Below, piece after piece: positions 27,384 through 36,959 of a stretch of 64,000 bases of DNA. Source of the DNA: Methanospirillum stamsii. GTDB taxonomy: Archaea > Halobacteriota > Methanomicrobia > Methanomicrobiales > Methanospirillaceae. The stretch lies in NCBI RefSeq assembly GCF_003173335.1, contig NZ_QGMZ01000029.1, positions 1 to 64,000 of the forward strand, written 5' to 3'. Under the pieces are notes generated by a model that saw nothing but the letters and a program-made list of their open reading frames with translations, did not search any database and had not been told where the DNA came from. The position numbers and the translations under genes were made by a program. Every line of letters starts with the position of its first letter. Within the stretch, counting starts at the first letter, position 1.

Positions 27384-28426
27384 GAGCCCTCGGACAGAGA
27401 TGTTAGAATTGAAGAAATCCTTTTAGGAGAGAGAGAATACATGGCTGCGGATAATGATTCTGCAGCACCAGGCATGCCATACACAAATGAGGATTCCCGG
27501 TCCTGGATAATCGTCAGACCACCTTTTTGTCTGATGAGTAGCAACTCATCCGCTCCATCCCGCCCCATGCCGGTAAGAAGAACACCTGCAACGCGATTTC
27601 CAATATTAAGGGCAGCTGTTCGAAACAGATATGAGACCGAGGGACGGAGATTATGTTCCGGGTTGTCATTAGAAAAAATAATCCGGAGGTCCTCCGTAAT
27701 CCCGGTATGTTTTCCGTCAGGGGCAATATAGAGGACTCCTGGCATCAGATGATCACCTTCAGAAGGAATGCAGGTTTTAAAACCGGTTGATTCAAAAAGC
27801 CATAATCCAAGCCCTTCAATAAACCCCGGTGACATATGCTGGACCAGTACCATCGGGAGAGAGAAATCTGATGGAAGATTCATCAGGATTTCCTGGACAA
27901 CCTGGGGCCCTCCGGTTGAGGCACCAAGAACAATAACCCGGATATCTTTTGAGATCTTTTCCGGCGGTAAAACAGGTTCAGTGGATGGGATTTTGGGTGG
28001 GAGATGCCTGCTTCTTCTTTTTATTACTTTTACTTCTGAATACGTCCTTATCGCCAGAATCAGTTCAGCAGCAGCATCCTCAAATGCCGGGTCATCAATT
28101 GCCGGAGGTTTTCGGTACACCGCCAGTGCTCCGGCTTCAACAGCATGAAAAGATGCCCGAATCTCATCTAAATCATCAATACCACTGACAATAATTATCG
28201 GGACCGGAGTATTTTCCATGATCTTCCGGGTCGTAACAAACCCGTCAAGTCCTGGCATGTTGATATCCATCGTGATGATGTCAGGAGTCAGACGGGAAGT
28301 CAGATTAATTGCTTCATTTCCATTCTTCGCCCGCCCTATTACCATGATATCAGGTTCTTTTTCAAAAATTCTCTGTAGTACCTGGAGTGTTACCTCAGAA
28401 TCATCTACCAAAAGGACACGGATCAT
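27380..28426 (-). CDS. cheB: CheB, receptor methylesterase/deamidase
   Basis: A chemoreceptor methylesterase of 348 residues. The receiver domain has D54 in TMDINMP. The esterase domain has the catalytic triad S170 (in LGASTGGP), H197 (in VQHMSPGF) and D290 (in TGMGRDG). Phosphorylation by CheA normally releases the esterase from inhibition, giving adaptation opposite to CheR. Its start overlaps the cheA stop by one base (TAATG) and its end overlaps the next kinase by four, so it lies inside a tightly coupled operon. Confidence 0.96.
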   Translation of the reverse strand: MIRVLLVDDSEVTLQVLQRIFEKEPDIMVIGRAKNGNEAINLTSRLTPDIITMDINMPGLDGFVTTRKIMENTPVPIIIVSGIDDLDEIRASFHAVEAGALAVYRKPPAIDDPAFEDAAAELILAIRTYSEVKVIKRRSRHLPPKIPSTEPVLPPEKISKDIRVIVLGASTGGPQVVQEILMNLPSDFSLPMVLVQHMSPGFIEGLGLWLFESTGFKTCIPSEGDHLMPGVLYIAPDGKHTGITEDLRIIFSNDNPEHNLRPSVSYLFRTAALNIGNRVAGVLLTGMGRDGADELLLIRQKGGLTIIQDRESSFVYGMPGAAESLSAAMYSLSPKRISSILTSLSEGS

Positions 28427-30726
28427 TATCTGCCTGTTACTATGAGTCTTTTTATTACTTCAAGAAGATTTCCCTGATCAAAAGTCGATTTTATGATATA
28501 CGCATTTGCTCCGACCTGAATTCCGTGTTCACGATCTTCCCGGGAATCAAGCGATGTTACAAGAATTATTGGAAGATCAGAGAGATTTTTTTCTCCACGG
28601 ATTTTTTCTGTCAGGATAAAACCATTCATCCTTGGCATATCAACATCCGATACTACAAGGTCGAATGAACTCGCCTTTAACTTGGTAAATGCATCCAGAC
28701 CATCAACGGCAGTCTCAACGTCATATCCGGAACCTTCCAGAATATTTTTGATAAGCATCCGGGAAGTGATGGAATCTTCAGCAACCAGTATTTTCCTCTT
28801 ACCCGGTAATGAAAGGGTTGTTTCTCTTGCCTGATAATCTGATTGCATCTGCCCCTGCATCGCATTTGCAACATCTTCCATATGTAAGACCGGAACTACC
28901 ATAGTAGAATTGAGAATAGCTACTCCGCTGATAAATCTAACTTCTTTCAGTTGAGGTCCCAGAGAACGGATGACAATCTCCTCTGCTCCTGCTATCCTTT
29001 GAACAAAAACTCCAATCTTCCCATTAAAGCACTTAACGATAACCAGAGAGTGCCCCTCATTATCATCCGAGGTACCATTTGAAATTCCAAGAATAGAACC
29101 AAGAAATCCAACCGGAATCATCTCTTCTTCGTAGGAAATAAACATCCGTCCTTCTATGGTAGAGAGATCTGATGATTCCGGATTTAAAACACGAATTATC
29201 TGTTTGAGAGGGATGAAAAATGGCCGGTTTTCAGTATAAACCATGACCCCCCGGAACGTTGCCAGAGATACCGGAATTTTCAGAGTGAACACTGTTCCCT
29301 GCTGCACATTGCTGGTTACATGAACAGATCCACCTACCTGATTTATTTTCTCCTGCACAATTGCGAGACCCAGCCCTCTTCCGGACATCTCAGTAACTAT
29401 CTGTGCTGTTGATAATCCGGATTTAAAAATCAGACGGGTTTTTTCTTTATCATCAAGTTCAGAGAGTTCATCTTTAGAGAGAAACCCTTTCGAAACTGCG
29501 GACGCACTAATCTTTTCTGGATCAATTCCCTGACCATCGTCAGAGATCCTGATACGTATCTGGTTGGCACGATGATGTTCAATCTGAACAGATAATTTCC
29601 CTTTGAGATTTTTCCCCTGCGCTGTTCTTTTTTCAGGAGACTCAATACCATGATCAATTGCATTTCTGATAAGGTGAAGAAGCGGATCCCTGATAATATC
29701 CAGAACTCTTCTATCAATTTCCACTTCATCACCAGAAACTGAAAAATTGATCTCTTTATTCTGTTCTTTCGCAATATCCCGGATCATCCGGGGATAGGTA
29801 TCAGTGAGTGATGAAACAGGTATAAGAACTACTTCCCTGATACTCTCAATAAGACCTGTAATGACAGTATCCATCTCATTCTGATCCTGGTTCATGGTTC
29901 GGATGCCAGCTGAAAGCTCAGTTTCACACCCGGATATCATATCCCTCGTATTATCGATAAATGCCAAAACCCGGTTTACCGATTCCGGATTCTGAAGATC
30001 CATTCTTCTGATAAGTGCAATGTCACCTTCGATGCGATTCAGGCTCCACCTCCATGCCTGAAGTCTCTGCGAGAGCATCTTGAGGTCAGAGAGGCGTGAT
30101 CCTGAGGATAACCGGTATGAGAGAAGATCATCAGCGGTCGAATAAAGATTTTTCAGCCTTTCTTCTGATATCCGGATGGAAGATGCAGGTACCTTTGTAA
30201 TGCCCTGAAAAGACACGGAATCAGATTCCTCTATGGGTTTTGCAATATCCTTTTCCGATGGGAGGGAAGGAGGTTTTTCGAGTACTTCAGGTTCCTGAGA
30301 TACAGGAACCGATCTAAATTGAACAACAGGACCTCCGGAGGCAGCAACTTTTTCCTTAATTTGCTTTATCAGTGTAACGGAAGAAACAGAGCGATTACCT
30401 CCCAGCATCTGTTCAAGTACTCCGATTACCTGGTGGATGAGATCAAAATCCTCGTTTTGAAGGATTAATTCTTTTTTTCTGACAACCGAAAAAAGTGTTT
30501 CCAGATTCTGACACAAGGTTTCTATTTCCCTCAGGCCAACAGCTCTTGCCGCCCCTTTCAGACTATGACAGGCCCGGTATACTGGTTCTATCTCTTCTGA
30601 CTGGTTTTTTTCCGGATTTTGTTCAAGTACCAGTATTCCGGAGACAATCGTCTGAATATGGTCTGTTGCTTCCTCACTGAATGTCTGCAACAGTCGTGCA
30701 AGAAACTCATCGTCCTGCAAAGCCAT
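28426..30726 (-). CDS. cheA: CheA histidine kinase with C-terminal receiver
   Basis: A hybrid chemosensory kinase of 766 residues. An HPt domain at the N-terminus has H54 in CHSLKGAA. A linker without a clear CheY-binding P2 domain leads to the dimerisation helices (about 190-290), the ATPase domain (LIRNAIDHG, DDGQGID, GRGLGLAIV), a CheW-like domain (about 475-610) and a C-terminal receiver with D694 in SDVDMP. A fused receiver and no P2 are typical of Wsp/Frz-type CheA proteins rather than those of motility systems. The stop is coupled to cheB; the MCP gene ends 8 bases upstream. Confidence 0.95.
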   Translation of the reverse strand: MALQDDEFLARLLQTFSEEATDHIQTIVSGILVLEQNPEKNQSEEIEPVYRACHSLKGAARAVGLREIETLCQNLETLFSVVRKKELILQNEDFDLIHQVIGVLEQMLGGNRSVSSVTLIKQIKEKVAASGGPVVQFRSVPVSQEPEVLEKPPSLPSEKDIAKPIEESDSVSFQGITKVPASSIRISEERLKNLYSTADDLLSYRLSSGSRLSDLKMLSQRLQAWRWSLNRIEGDIALIRRMDLQNPESVNRVLAFIDNTRDMISGCETELSAGIRTMNQDQNEMDTVITGLIESIREVVLIPVSSLTDTYPRMIRDIAKEQNKEINFSVSGDEVEIDRRVLDIIRDPLLHLIRNAIDHGIESPEKRTAQGKNLKGKLSVQIEHHRANQIRIRISDDGQGIDPEKISASAVSKGFLSKDELSELDDKEKTRLIFKSGLSTAQIVTEMSGRGLGLAIVQEKINQVGGSVHVTSNVQQGTVFTLKIPVSLATFRGVMVYTENRPFFIPLKQIIRVLNPESSDLSTIEGRMFISYEEEMIPVGFLGSILGISNGTSDDNEGHSLVIVKCFNGKIGVFVQRIAGAEEIVIRSLGPQLKEVRFISGVAILNSTMVVPVLHMEDVANAMQGQMQSDYQARETTLSLPGKRKILVAEDSITSRMLIKNILEGSGYDVETAVDGLDAFTKLKASSFDLVVSDVDMPRMNGFILTEKIRGEKNLSDLPIILVTSLDSREDREHGIQVGANAYIIKSTFDQGNLLEVIKRLIVTGR

Positions 30727-30734
30727 GATAGTTT

Positions 30735-33209
30735 TCAGACCCTGAATCGTTCGGTAATTTCTTTCAGACTATTTCCAAGGTCATGCAGATCGCGAGCTGT
30801 CTTCTCTACATGCCTTGTTACTTCCAGGTTATTTTGTGCTGCAGTCCGGATATTCTCCATGGCAATGGAGATCTGATCCATTCCAACAACCTGTTCCTGA
30901 CTCGAAGCAGTTATCTGAACCGATGCCCGTGCAGCATCAATGATACTCTGTGAAAGAACCGATATTGCCTCCTGCGCTTCAGTTGTCAGTTTCATCCCGG
31001 TTGCTACCGTTTTGGTTCCCTGCTCTGTGGATATCACCGTAGAACTGATACCACGCTGTATGTCAGTCAGTATATTCCGGATATTAGTGGTTGCCTGCTT
31101 TGATTGCTCTGCAAGAGTTTTAATCTCCTGTGCCACAACACCGAACCCTTTTCCAAATTCTCCGGCTTTTGCTGCCTCAATAGAGGCATTCACCGCTAAA
31201 AGATTGGATTGTTCAGCAATATCAGTAACACTCACAATAATCTCACCAATTGCCTGACTTTGTTCAGACAACCTGATAACATTGGATGCGATTGATTCCA
31301 TCTGCTGATTAATATGCGTCATCCCGGTACTGATCTCCTCAACTGAAGACTGACCGGTTTTTACCACCTGGTTTACTGCCTGGGCTTTTTCAGATACCGC
31401 TTTTGCCTTCTGATTTGTAACTTCCGTGGTTTTTCTGACTTCCTCAACCGTTGCAGATGTCTCGTTTACTGCAGATGCAGTTTCAGCAGTGCTTGATGAT
31501 AACTGGGCCGTAACTGAAAGTATTTCCGAAGAAGCAGATGAAAGTACATTTACTCCCTGGTATAATTCATCATTGATGATGGTCATCATTCTGGAGAGTT
31601 CAATGCCGGTCCTGTTCAGGGCCTCCTTAAAGGAGAGATACTCCCCCTGCATCTTCAGGTTTTCATCAACCCGGGAAGTAAAATTCCCTTTTGAATACTC
31701 TTCTGAAACACGCATTGCTTCGTGAATCGGTTCAATCACCGCATCTAGAGTATAATTTACTCCTTCAATGATTCGTCTGAAATCGCCCTGATGCCTGGAT
31801 GCATCAGCACGAATATTCAGTTTTCCTTCAATCGCCGCTTCTGAAAGGGCATTTGCATCAGATATCATCAGATTGATGGCATCGATACAATGATTCAGAT
31901 TATTTTTTATAAGAGAGAAGTCGCCCCGGTATTCTTCTGTTATTAAATCGGGAATATCACCGTTGGAGATACGTTCTACATATTCTGCAGCCATATTAAG
32001 AGGACCAATTATTGAATCCAGCATCTCATTGATCCCATTGAACATATCCCTGCTGTACCCAGAATATTTTGAAGTTTCTATTCGAAAATCCAGTTTCCCT
32101 GCAATACCATTGGAGATTAAAAGTTCTATGTCCTTATTTCTCTGGTTTAATATGACAACCAGTTCATTCAGATTTTCACGTATTTCTTCAAAAGAACCAG
32201 TAAAAGGAGTTTCTATTGGGGATGGGATGGTGCCATGTGTGATTTCATTGATATAACCTGCAGTTATACGTAAAGGATTTGCATATGCTGCAAGTGAATC
32301 ATTCATCCCGACGATAATTTTCCGGAAATCGCCCTCATGTTTATCTGGATCAACGCGGTAAGACATTTCTCCACGGACTGAGGCATCTGACAAACTGATT
32401 GCATCATTCACCAGTTCCGAGATAGTATTTCCCATTTTATCAACTGCTAATCCCATTACACCGATTTCATCACTCCGGGAAAAAGAACATCTCGCATTAC
32501 TATCACCCTGACCAATCCGGTTAGCAACGTCCATAACTTCTTCAAGAGGCCGGGTAATAGAATGGGTGAGAAGGTATGCAATTATTAAAGATATGAGTAT
32601 TATTAAAGAGCCAAATATTACAATAATAAGATATAAATGGGCCATTTCTTCTTCAGATACCTGAAGTGTTTCCTTAGCCTCAGTAAGGAGGAGTGTATGA
32701 AGGTCAGCAAATGTGGACTCAGTGGCACGTCTGATTGTAGCATGTTCTCCTCCGTCCATCACCGATACCCGGGCTTCTTTTTCTTTTCCCAGTTTTTCAA
32801 GTTCGTATACCTTTAATGAGGCAGCTTTATACTGGGCCCACTGCGTTTCAAATGTTGAAAAAATATCCTTTTGATTTTCACCCTCATATCCTCTCGTTAA
32901 TTCACTCAGGATCAGATCAATATCAGCAATTTCTGAAAGCATGCGCTCATAATCGGTATCCCGTTCTTCTGGAATGGCAATAGAACGGAAAACCAGCGAA
33001 CGGATAGAATTGAGCTTTGCTTCCACATTCCCAGTCTCAAATATAGGCAAAGCCTCGTTGTAATAAATGTTATTTACATCATTAGAGAGAGAATTTATAC
33101 TAAGTAGACATGCCACAATAACCAGCGACATAAGAAAGATAACAATTATAAATCCTCCAAGTAATTTTTTCCCGATTGTAATATTATTTAATATTGAACT
33201 CACACTCAT
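30735..33209 (-). CDS. Methyl-accepting chemotaxis protein with repeated HAMP-like units
   Basis: A membrane chemoreceptor of 824 residues. TM1 (about 18-38) and TM2 (about 192-214) enclose an extracytoplasmic helical domain of about 150 residues, probably a four-helix bundle. A HAMP domain follows TM2; then come several HAMP-like units up to about residue 535, with repeated G-(K/E)-(L/M)-x-x-R-x-(D/E), then GDFR-x-I-I-x-G-x-N-x-x-LDA. The signalling domain is at the C-terminus, with the hairpin tip around [19 protein letters not shown]. It lacks a C-terminal CheR-docking pentapeptide. A GAGGTG ribosome-binding site and a separate TATA box precede it, so it may also be transcribed from its own promoter. 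Confidence 0.95.
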   Translation of the reverse strand: MSVSSILNNITIGKKLLGGFIIVIFLMSLVIVACLLSINSLSNDVNNIYYNEALPIFETGNVEAKLNSIRSLVFRSIAIPEERDTDYERMLSEIADIDLILSELTRGYEGENQKDIFSTFETQWAQYKAASLKVYELEKLGKEKEARVSVMDGGEHATIRRATESTFADLHTLLLTEAKETLQVSEEEMAHLYLIIVIFGSLIILISLIIAYLLTHSITRPLEEVMDVANRIGQGDSNARCSFSRSDEIGVMGLAVDKMGNTISELVNDAISLSDASVRGEMSYRVDPDKHEGDFRKIIVGMNDSLAAYANPLRITAGYINEITHGTIPSPIETPFTGSFEEIRENLNELVVILNQRNKDIELLISNGIAGKLDFRIETSKYSGYSRDMFNGINEMLDSIIGPLNMAAEYVERISNGDIPDLITEEYRGDFSLIKNNLNHCIDAINLMISDANALSEAAIEGKLNIRADASRHQGDFRRIIEGVNYTLDAVIEPIHEAMRVSEEYSKGNFTSRVDENLKMQGEYLSFKEALNRTGIELSRMMTIINDELYQGVNVLSSASSEILSVTAQLSSSTAETASAVNETSATVEEVRKTTEVTNQKAKAVSEKAQAVNQVVKTGQSSVEEISTGMTHINQQMESIASNVIRLSEQSQAIGEIIVSVTDIAEQSNLLAVNASIEAAKAGEFGKGFGVVAQEIKTLAEQSKQATTNIRNILTDIQRGISSTVISTEQGTKTVATGMKLTTEAQEAISVLSQSIIDAARASVQITASSQEQVVGMDQISIAMENIRTAAQNNLEVTRHVEKTARDLHDLGNSLKEITERFRV

Positions 33210-33252
33210 GATTTCACCTCATATCTTTAGATTTTTTTCCAAGGGTCCATAT

Positions 33253-33272
33253 TTATTCTATATGTATCTTTC
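33253..33272 (-). promoter_or_regulatory. Possible internal promoter upstream of the MCP gene
   Basis: In the 106-base gap after cheW, the minus strand reads GAAAGATACATATAGAATA. The GAAAG resembles a BRE element and ATATAGAATA a TATA box, about 45-60 bases before the MCP ATG. The predicted transcript start would leave a leader of about 20 bases containing GAGGTG. This would allow the receptor, cheA, cheB and the kinases to be expressed apart from the upstream cheW-cheR genes. Confidence 0.45.
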
Positions 33273-33315
33273 AAATAAAATTCATCCCCAAAAAATTTTC
33301 TTTTTTTTGAAGGAT

Positions 33316-33885
33316 TCATATCCGGATAGCTGAACTTTGAACTATTAATCGTTTATCCGTGAGTAACAATTCAGCATTGATGAGAATAACCGGGCCAGGA
33401 AATACCCCGGAAAGAAAATCCTTTTCCGTGCCTCGAAGGATATCAGGCGGATGGGACAAAAGGTTCAGGTCCATGGATTTTACTCCTGCGACCTGATCTG
33501 CTAGGACCGCATATTCCATCCCTTTTCCGGATAGGATGATAATTTTATTATAATCTGAAAGACCTTTACGAGGGAGATGAAAAAAGACCCTCAGATCCGT
33601 TACTGAAATGATTTTTCCTCTGACGTTGATTATGCCAAGAATAAAATCAGGTGTTCCGGGAAGAGGAGAGAGATGCCTCAAAAGAGTCACTTCCCTGACA
33701 TACTGCATCGGGAGAGCATATCGCTCTCCACTTAGAAAAAACTCCAGAATGTCAATTGGGTTTTGCTGCAGTGAATCGGTAATAAAGGGAACTGCCAGGG
33801 ATTTCGCCCGCTCCTTTAATAAACCGGACTCATAATCAGTGAGTGCACTGGTATCCACATTGCTTTCTTTTTCTTCCCAATTCAT
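33316..33885 (-). CDS. cheW: CheW coupling protein (downstream copy)
   Basis: A 189-residue CheW-like adaptor linking receptor and CheA. An N-terminal extension of about 45 residues precedes the CheW domain, which shows (I/L)-x-F-x-L-x-G-x-x-YALP, V-x-G-I-I-NVRGKI and the (V/L)-x-DLRVFF segment. It lies 4 bases downstream of cheR. It is one of two cheW genes at the locus; in the Wsp system the two CheW-like proteins are likewise separated by the CheR gene. Confidence 0.9.
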   Translation of the reverse strand: MNWEEKESNVDTSALTDYESGLLKERAKSLAVPFITDSLQQNPIDILEFFLSGERYALPMQYVREVTLLRHLSPLPGTPDFILGIINVRGKIISVTDLRVFFHLPRKGLSDYNKIIILSGKGMEYAVLADQVAGVKSMDLNLLSHPPDILRGTEKDFLSGVFPGPVILINAELLLTDKRLIVQSSAIRI

Positions 33886-33889
33886 ACAA

Positions 33890-35407
33890 TCATTCCTTTA
33901 AGAGAATCCGGATCATATCTTTCATTTTATCCGCAGGGATTCCTTCGGTTTCTTCCAGCACCTGTATCTCAGGCATTGTTTCAAGAATCTGAATTGCAAT
34001 GCTATAATGATGACGTGCAAGGTCTGATTTCCCAAGATTCATATAAATACCAGCTATGGAAAGATGTGCAGGGAGATAATCAGGGTCCGCATATAAAGAC
34101 TGGCGCAGTAATTGAATTGCATGGTCTCTGAATCCGTTTTCATCCAGAACTGCTGCTTTTATGAGATATGGTTTTGGATTTAATGGATCCTGAGATATCA
34201 ACCGATCACTCCATCCAAGGGCTTTCTCGTAATCTCCAAGTCCTGCATATGCTTTAATCAGAATTCCCATCTCCCGGGTTACATCTCCATATCCGGATAA
34301 AAAACCCTTTTGATTGACAATTTCTCCCGCATCATCCAGTCTGTTTTCAGTAATAAGTGCATCAAATAAATTTTTTTCCAGTTCAGGATTAGCCGGAAGT
34401 TTTGAAGGTTTGACAAAACCTAATTCCGGATATTTCTTTTCTGACGTCAATTCATAAAAAGAATCTTCATGTTCGTTGTGAAGAAATTCAATTTGGTGAA
34501 AATCAGAAACGCTTTCTGGCTTTGGACTATTAATATGAATTTCAGCTTCTTTTAATTGTTTTTTACCTTTTACATGGAGGAAAACCTGCCCGTGGTGAAA
34601 CAGATTAAGATATGGATTATTAATAATGCCAATTTCCTGGGGAGAAACAATGAGAAAACCATCATTTCGTAAAGTTTCAGCAAGATGTAAAACAACTCCC
34701 TGTGCCTGGGAAGGAGAGAAATACATGAGGACATTCCGACAGAGAATAATGTCCAGGGAGGAGGGACCGAGTGAATGATACATAAAAGAATCCTGGATTA
34801 AATTCCTACATTCAAACCGGACCATAGATTTAATGCATTCATCAATCTTTAATCTGTTATCAGGCGTCGGGGTAAAATACTGCCCGATAGAGACCAATGG
34901 TTCATCGCGAAAAGACCAACGTGAGTATTCACCTGTTAATGCCCGATCAATCATTCCCTGGTTTATATCAGTTGCAAGTAAGTAAATATCCCAGTCAGCG
35001 ATATCCAAAAGCAGATACCGGAGAAGGATTGCCAGGGAATACGGCTCTTCTCCGCTGCTACAAGCAGCACTCCATATCCGTAAATAGAGTTTGTTAGTTT
35101 TTCGTCGCTCACGAATCAAATCTGGCAGAAGGATATCTTTAAGATATAAGAACAGGTTTTTATCCCGAAAAAAGTAAGTTTCCCCAATCGTTATACGTTT
35201 AATAATTTTTTCTAAAAAATGCTGGGTGAACGTTTTGTCTGATAATTTGTGTATGCATGAATCTACCGGAACATCAATCTCTTCACATGTCCGGATAATA
35301 TGACGGACCAGATCCTGTTCGTGACGTTCATTAAACAAAATCCCGGTATGTGAAATGATAAGATCTTTTATTGTCTGTATGATTGTACTATCCACAAACT
35401 CATTCAT
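33890..35407 (-). CDS. cheR: CheR methyltransferase with C-terminal TPR repeats
   Basis: A receptor methyltransferase of 505 residues. The N-terminal helical domain ends in RITIGETYFFRD (71-82, the CheR substrate motif). The SAM-binding segment is WSAACSSGEEPYS (112-124), and CRNVLMYF is present. Residues from about 355 on form TPR helices (YAGLGDYEKALG, then ADPDYLPAHLSIAGIYMNLGK). CheR with TPRs is characteristic of WspC/FrzF-type systems, where the TPRs set target choice. The start overlaps the upstream cheW by 4 bases. Confidence 0.94.
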   Translation of the reverse strand: MNEFVDSTIIQTIKDLIISHTGILFNERHEQDLVRHIIRTCEEIDVPVDSCIHKLSDKTFTQHFLEKIIKRITIGETYFFRDKNLFLYLKDILLPDLIRERRKTNKLYLRIWSAACSSGEEPYSLAILLRYLLLDIADWDIYLLATDINQGMIDRALTGEYSRWSFRDEPLVSIGQYFTPTPDNRLKIDECIKSMVRFECRNLIQDSFMYHSLGPSSLDIILCRNVLMYFSPSQAQGVVLHLAETLRNDGFLIVSPQEIGIINNPYLNLFHHGQVFLHVKGKKQLKEAEIHINSPKPESVSDFHQIEFLHNEHEDSFYELTSEKKYPELGFVKPSKLPANPELEKNLFDALITENRLDDAGEIVNQKGFLSGYGDVTREMGILIKAYAGLGDYEKALGWSDRLISQDPLNPKPYLIKAAVLDENGFRDHAIQLLRQSLYADPDYLPAHLSIAGIYMNLGKSDLARHHYSIAIQILETMPEIQVLEETEGIPADKMKDMIRILLKE

Positions 35408-35913
35408 ATCGCCACCAGGGATTCATACAATTTTTGAAGACTCTCTTCGTCTTCACTGGTTAAAAAGTCTTCAGGACAGGTAATAACCAAAAGTCCATCA
35501 TTACATTGATAAACTCCGGATAATCCGGATATACCTGGGATAATAGAACCAGGAGATACAATATCCTTTATAGGGCTGAATACTTCTCCGATAAATTCCG
35601 CAATAATTGCAATATTTCGGGTTTTCCGGGTAATAAGTAAAAAATCAGAGGGTTTTATTACTTTATCAGGGAAGTGAAGAAAAGTCCGGAGGGAAAAAAC
35701 CGGTAAAATCTGACCATGATAATTAATAATTCCGACAACACCAGGAGGAGCATGTAGCAGAGGAGTTATCTCCACCATCCTGATAACATGGTCTATAATT
35801 CCTGCAGGAATCGCAAACCTGATATCATTGACAGTAAACAGCAGAAGATTCTCCGGTTTCTGCTCACAAATATCGGTTATGTCTTCTTTATTATTATCGT
35901 GTGTTTTTTCCAC
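35404..35913 (-). CDS. cheW: CheW coupling protein (upstream copy)
   Basis: A 169-residue CheW domain protein, with [32 protein letters not shown] and [12 protein letters not shown] marking the fold. The likely start is GTG 35913, inside the end of rfcS (20-base overlap, different frame); there is no strong ribosome-binding site, so it may depend on translation of rfcS. It ends in a 4-base overlap with cheR. This makes the chemosensory operon physically continuous with rfcS. Confidence 0.88.
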   Translation of the reverse strand: MEKTHDNNKEDITDICEQKPENLLLFTVNDIRFAIPAGIIDHVIRMVEITPLLHAPPGVVGIINYHGQILPVFSLRTFLHFPDKVIKPSDFLLITRKTRNIAIIAEFIGEVFSPIKDIVSPGSIIPGISGLSGVYQCNDGLLVITCPEDFLTSEDEESLQKLYESLVAI

Positions 35914-36865
35914 CGTACATCACAAATTTTGCGATAAGAGACTGCATCTGAATGTCACTACCAGCTCCCTCGGAAAGACGGAAATCAGTTTCTCCAAGAG
36001 AATCAATAAGTCGTACCTTGATATTTTCAGGTAAATCCCGTTTCATTATTGCCCGATAGAGCTGACCTATCAATTCCTGTGGAGCAATCCCCCGGTCATG
36101 AAGAAGGGATGCAAGGGTCCCTCCTGCTCCGGGAAAATTACCGGCAAGACAAAGTTCAATCAGGTCATCTATCTCTTCCGGTCTAGCTGTAGCCGTTATT
36201 GCATATATCATATCAGGACTTATCTCTCTGCCAAGAATTGCTGCACCCTGTAATGCATTTATGGCTTTTCGCATATCTCCCTGGGCAATGTAAAAGATTG
36301 CATTAATGACCTCTTCAGAAACAGTCAGGTTCTGATCTTTTTCAATACGATGAACCATTTCTGCCACAGCCTGTTTTCCAAGGGGTCTGAACCGATAGAT
36401 TGCACAACGACTCTGGATAGGATCTATGATTTTTGCCGAATAATTACAGGAAAGAATAAACCTGCAGGTCTGTGCATAGGTTTCCATGGTACGCCTGAGA
36501 GCCGACTGGGCATCTGAAGTCAGTGCATCAGCCTCGTCCAAAAAGAGTATTTTAAATGTTGAACCACCAAACGGCGAAGTTCTGGCAAATTGTTTGATCT
36601 GGTTCCTGACAACATCAATCCCACGTTCATCTGATGCATTTAATTCACGAAAATTCATCTGCCAGTCATCACCAAAAAATTCTCTGGCTAGAGCAACAGC
36701 AGCGGTTGTTTTTCCTGTCCCTGCGTTCCCTGTAAAAAGCAGATGCGGCATTTCATGTTTTGCCACATATGATGTTAATCGCTCAATTATCTCAGGCTGG
36801 CCAATAATATCAGACAAGTGGTGTGGCCGGTATTTTTCAATCCATATCGCATGTGTTTCGTCCAT
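35894..36865 (-). CDS. rfcS: Replication factor C small subunit
   Basis: Clamp-loader AAA+ subunit that loads PCNA during replication. The 323-residue protein has EKYRP at the start, Walker [10 protein letters not shown], Walker B FLDEADAL, the SRC motif (SRCAIYRF) and the normal C-terminal collar domain. Its last 20 bases overlap the first cheW of the chemosensory operon, which is unusual company for this gene. ATG 36865 has GAGGT about 11 bases upstream. Confidence 0.96.
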   Translation of the reverse strand: MDETHAIWIEKYRPHHLSDIIGQPEIIERLTSYVAKHEMPHLLFTGNAGTGKTTAAVALAREFFGDDWQMNFRELNASDERGIDVVRNQIKQFARTSPFGGSTFKILFLDEADALTSDAQSALRRTMETYAQTCRFILSCNYSAKIIDPIQSRCAIYRFRPLGKQAVAEMVHRIEKDQNLTVSEEVINAIFYIAQGDMRKAINALQGAAILGREISPDMIYAITATARPEEIDDLIELCLAGNFPGAGGTLASLLHDRGIAPQELIGQLYRAIMKRDLPENIKVRLIDSLGETDFRLSEGAGSDIQMQSLIAKFVMYGGKNTR

Positions 36866-36887
36866 TTATTACAAAACCTCAAATTTT

Positions 36888-36922
36888 ATTGTTATAAATT
36901 ATAAGAATCCATTATACCTGAT
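36888..36922 (-). promoter_or_regulatory. Promoter region of rfcS and possibly the chemosensory operon
   Basis: Two TATA-like elements are visible on the minus strand: TATAATTTATAA (36892-36903) and GTATAATGG (about 36911-36919). The farther one would give a leader of about 25 bases that includes the GAGGT site; the nearer one would give an almost leaderless transcript. Because rfcS overlaps cheW, this may also drive the chemosensory genes. Confidence 0.35.
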
Positions 36923-36959
36923 TGCTCTATCAAATCTGACGGATACGTTATTCTCATAC

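Noticed and set aside
24707-35913. Archaellum motility chemotaxis operon
   Set aside because: No cheY, cheC, cheD, cheF or archaellum gene is present, and the CheA and CheR architectures are of the Wsp type.
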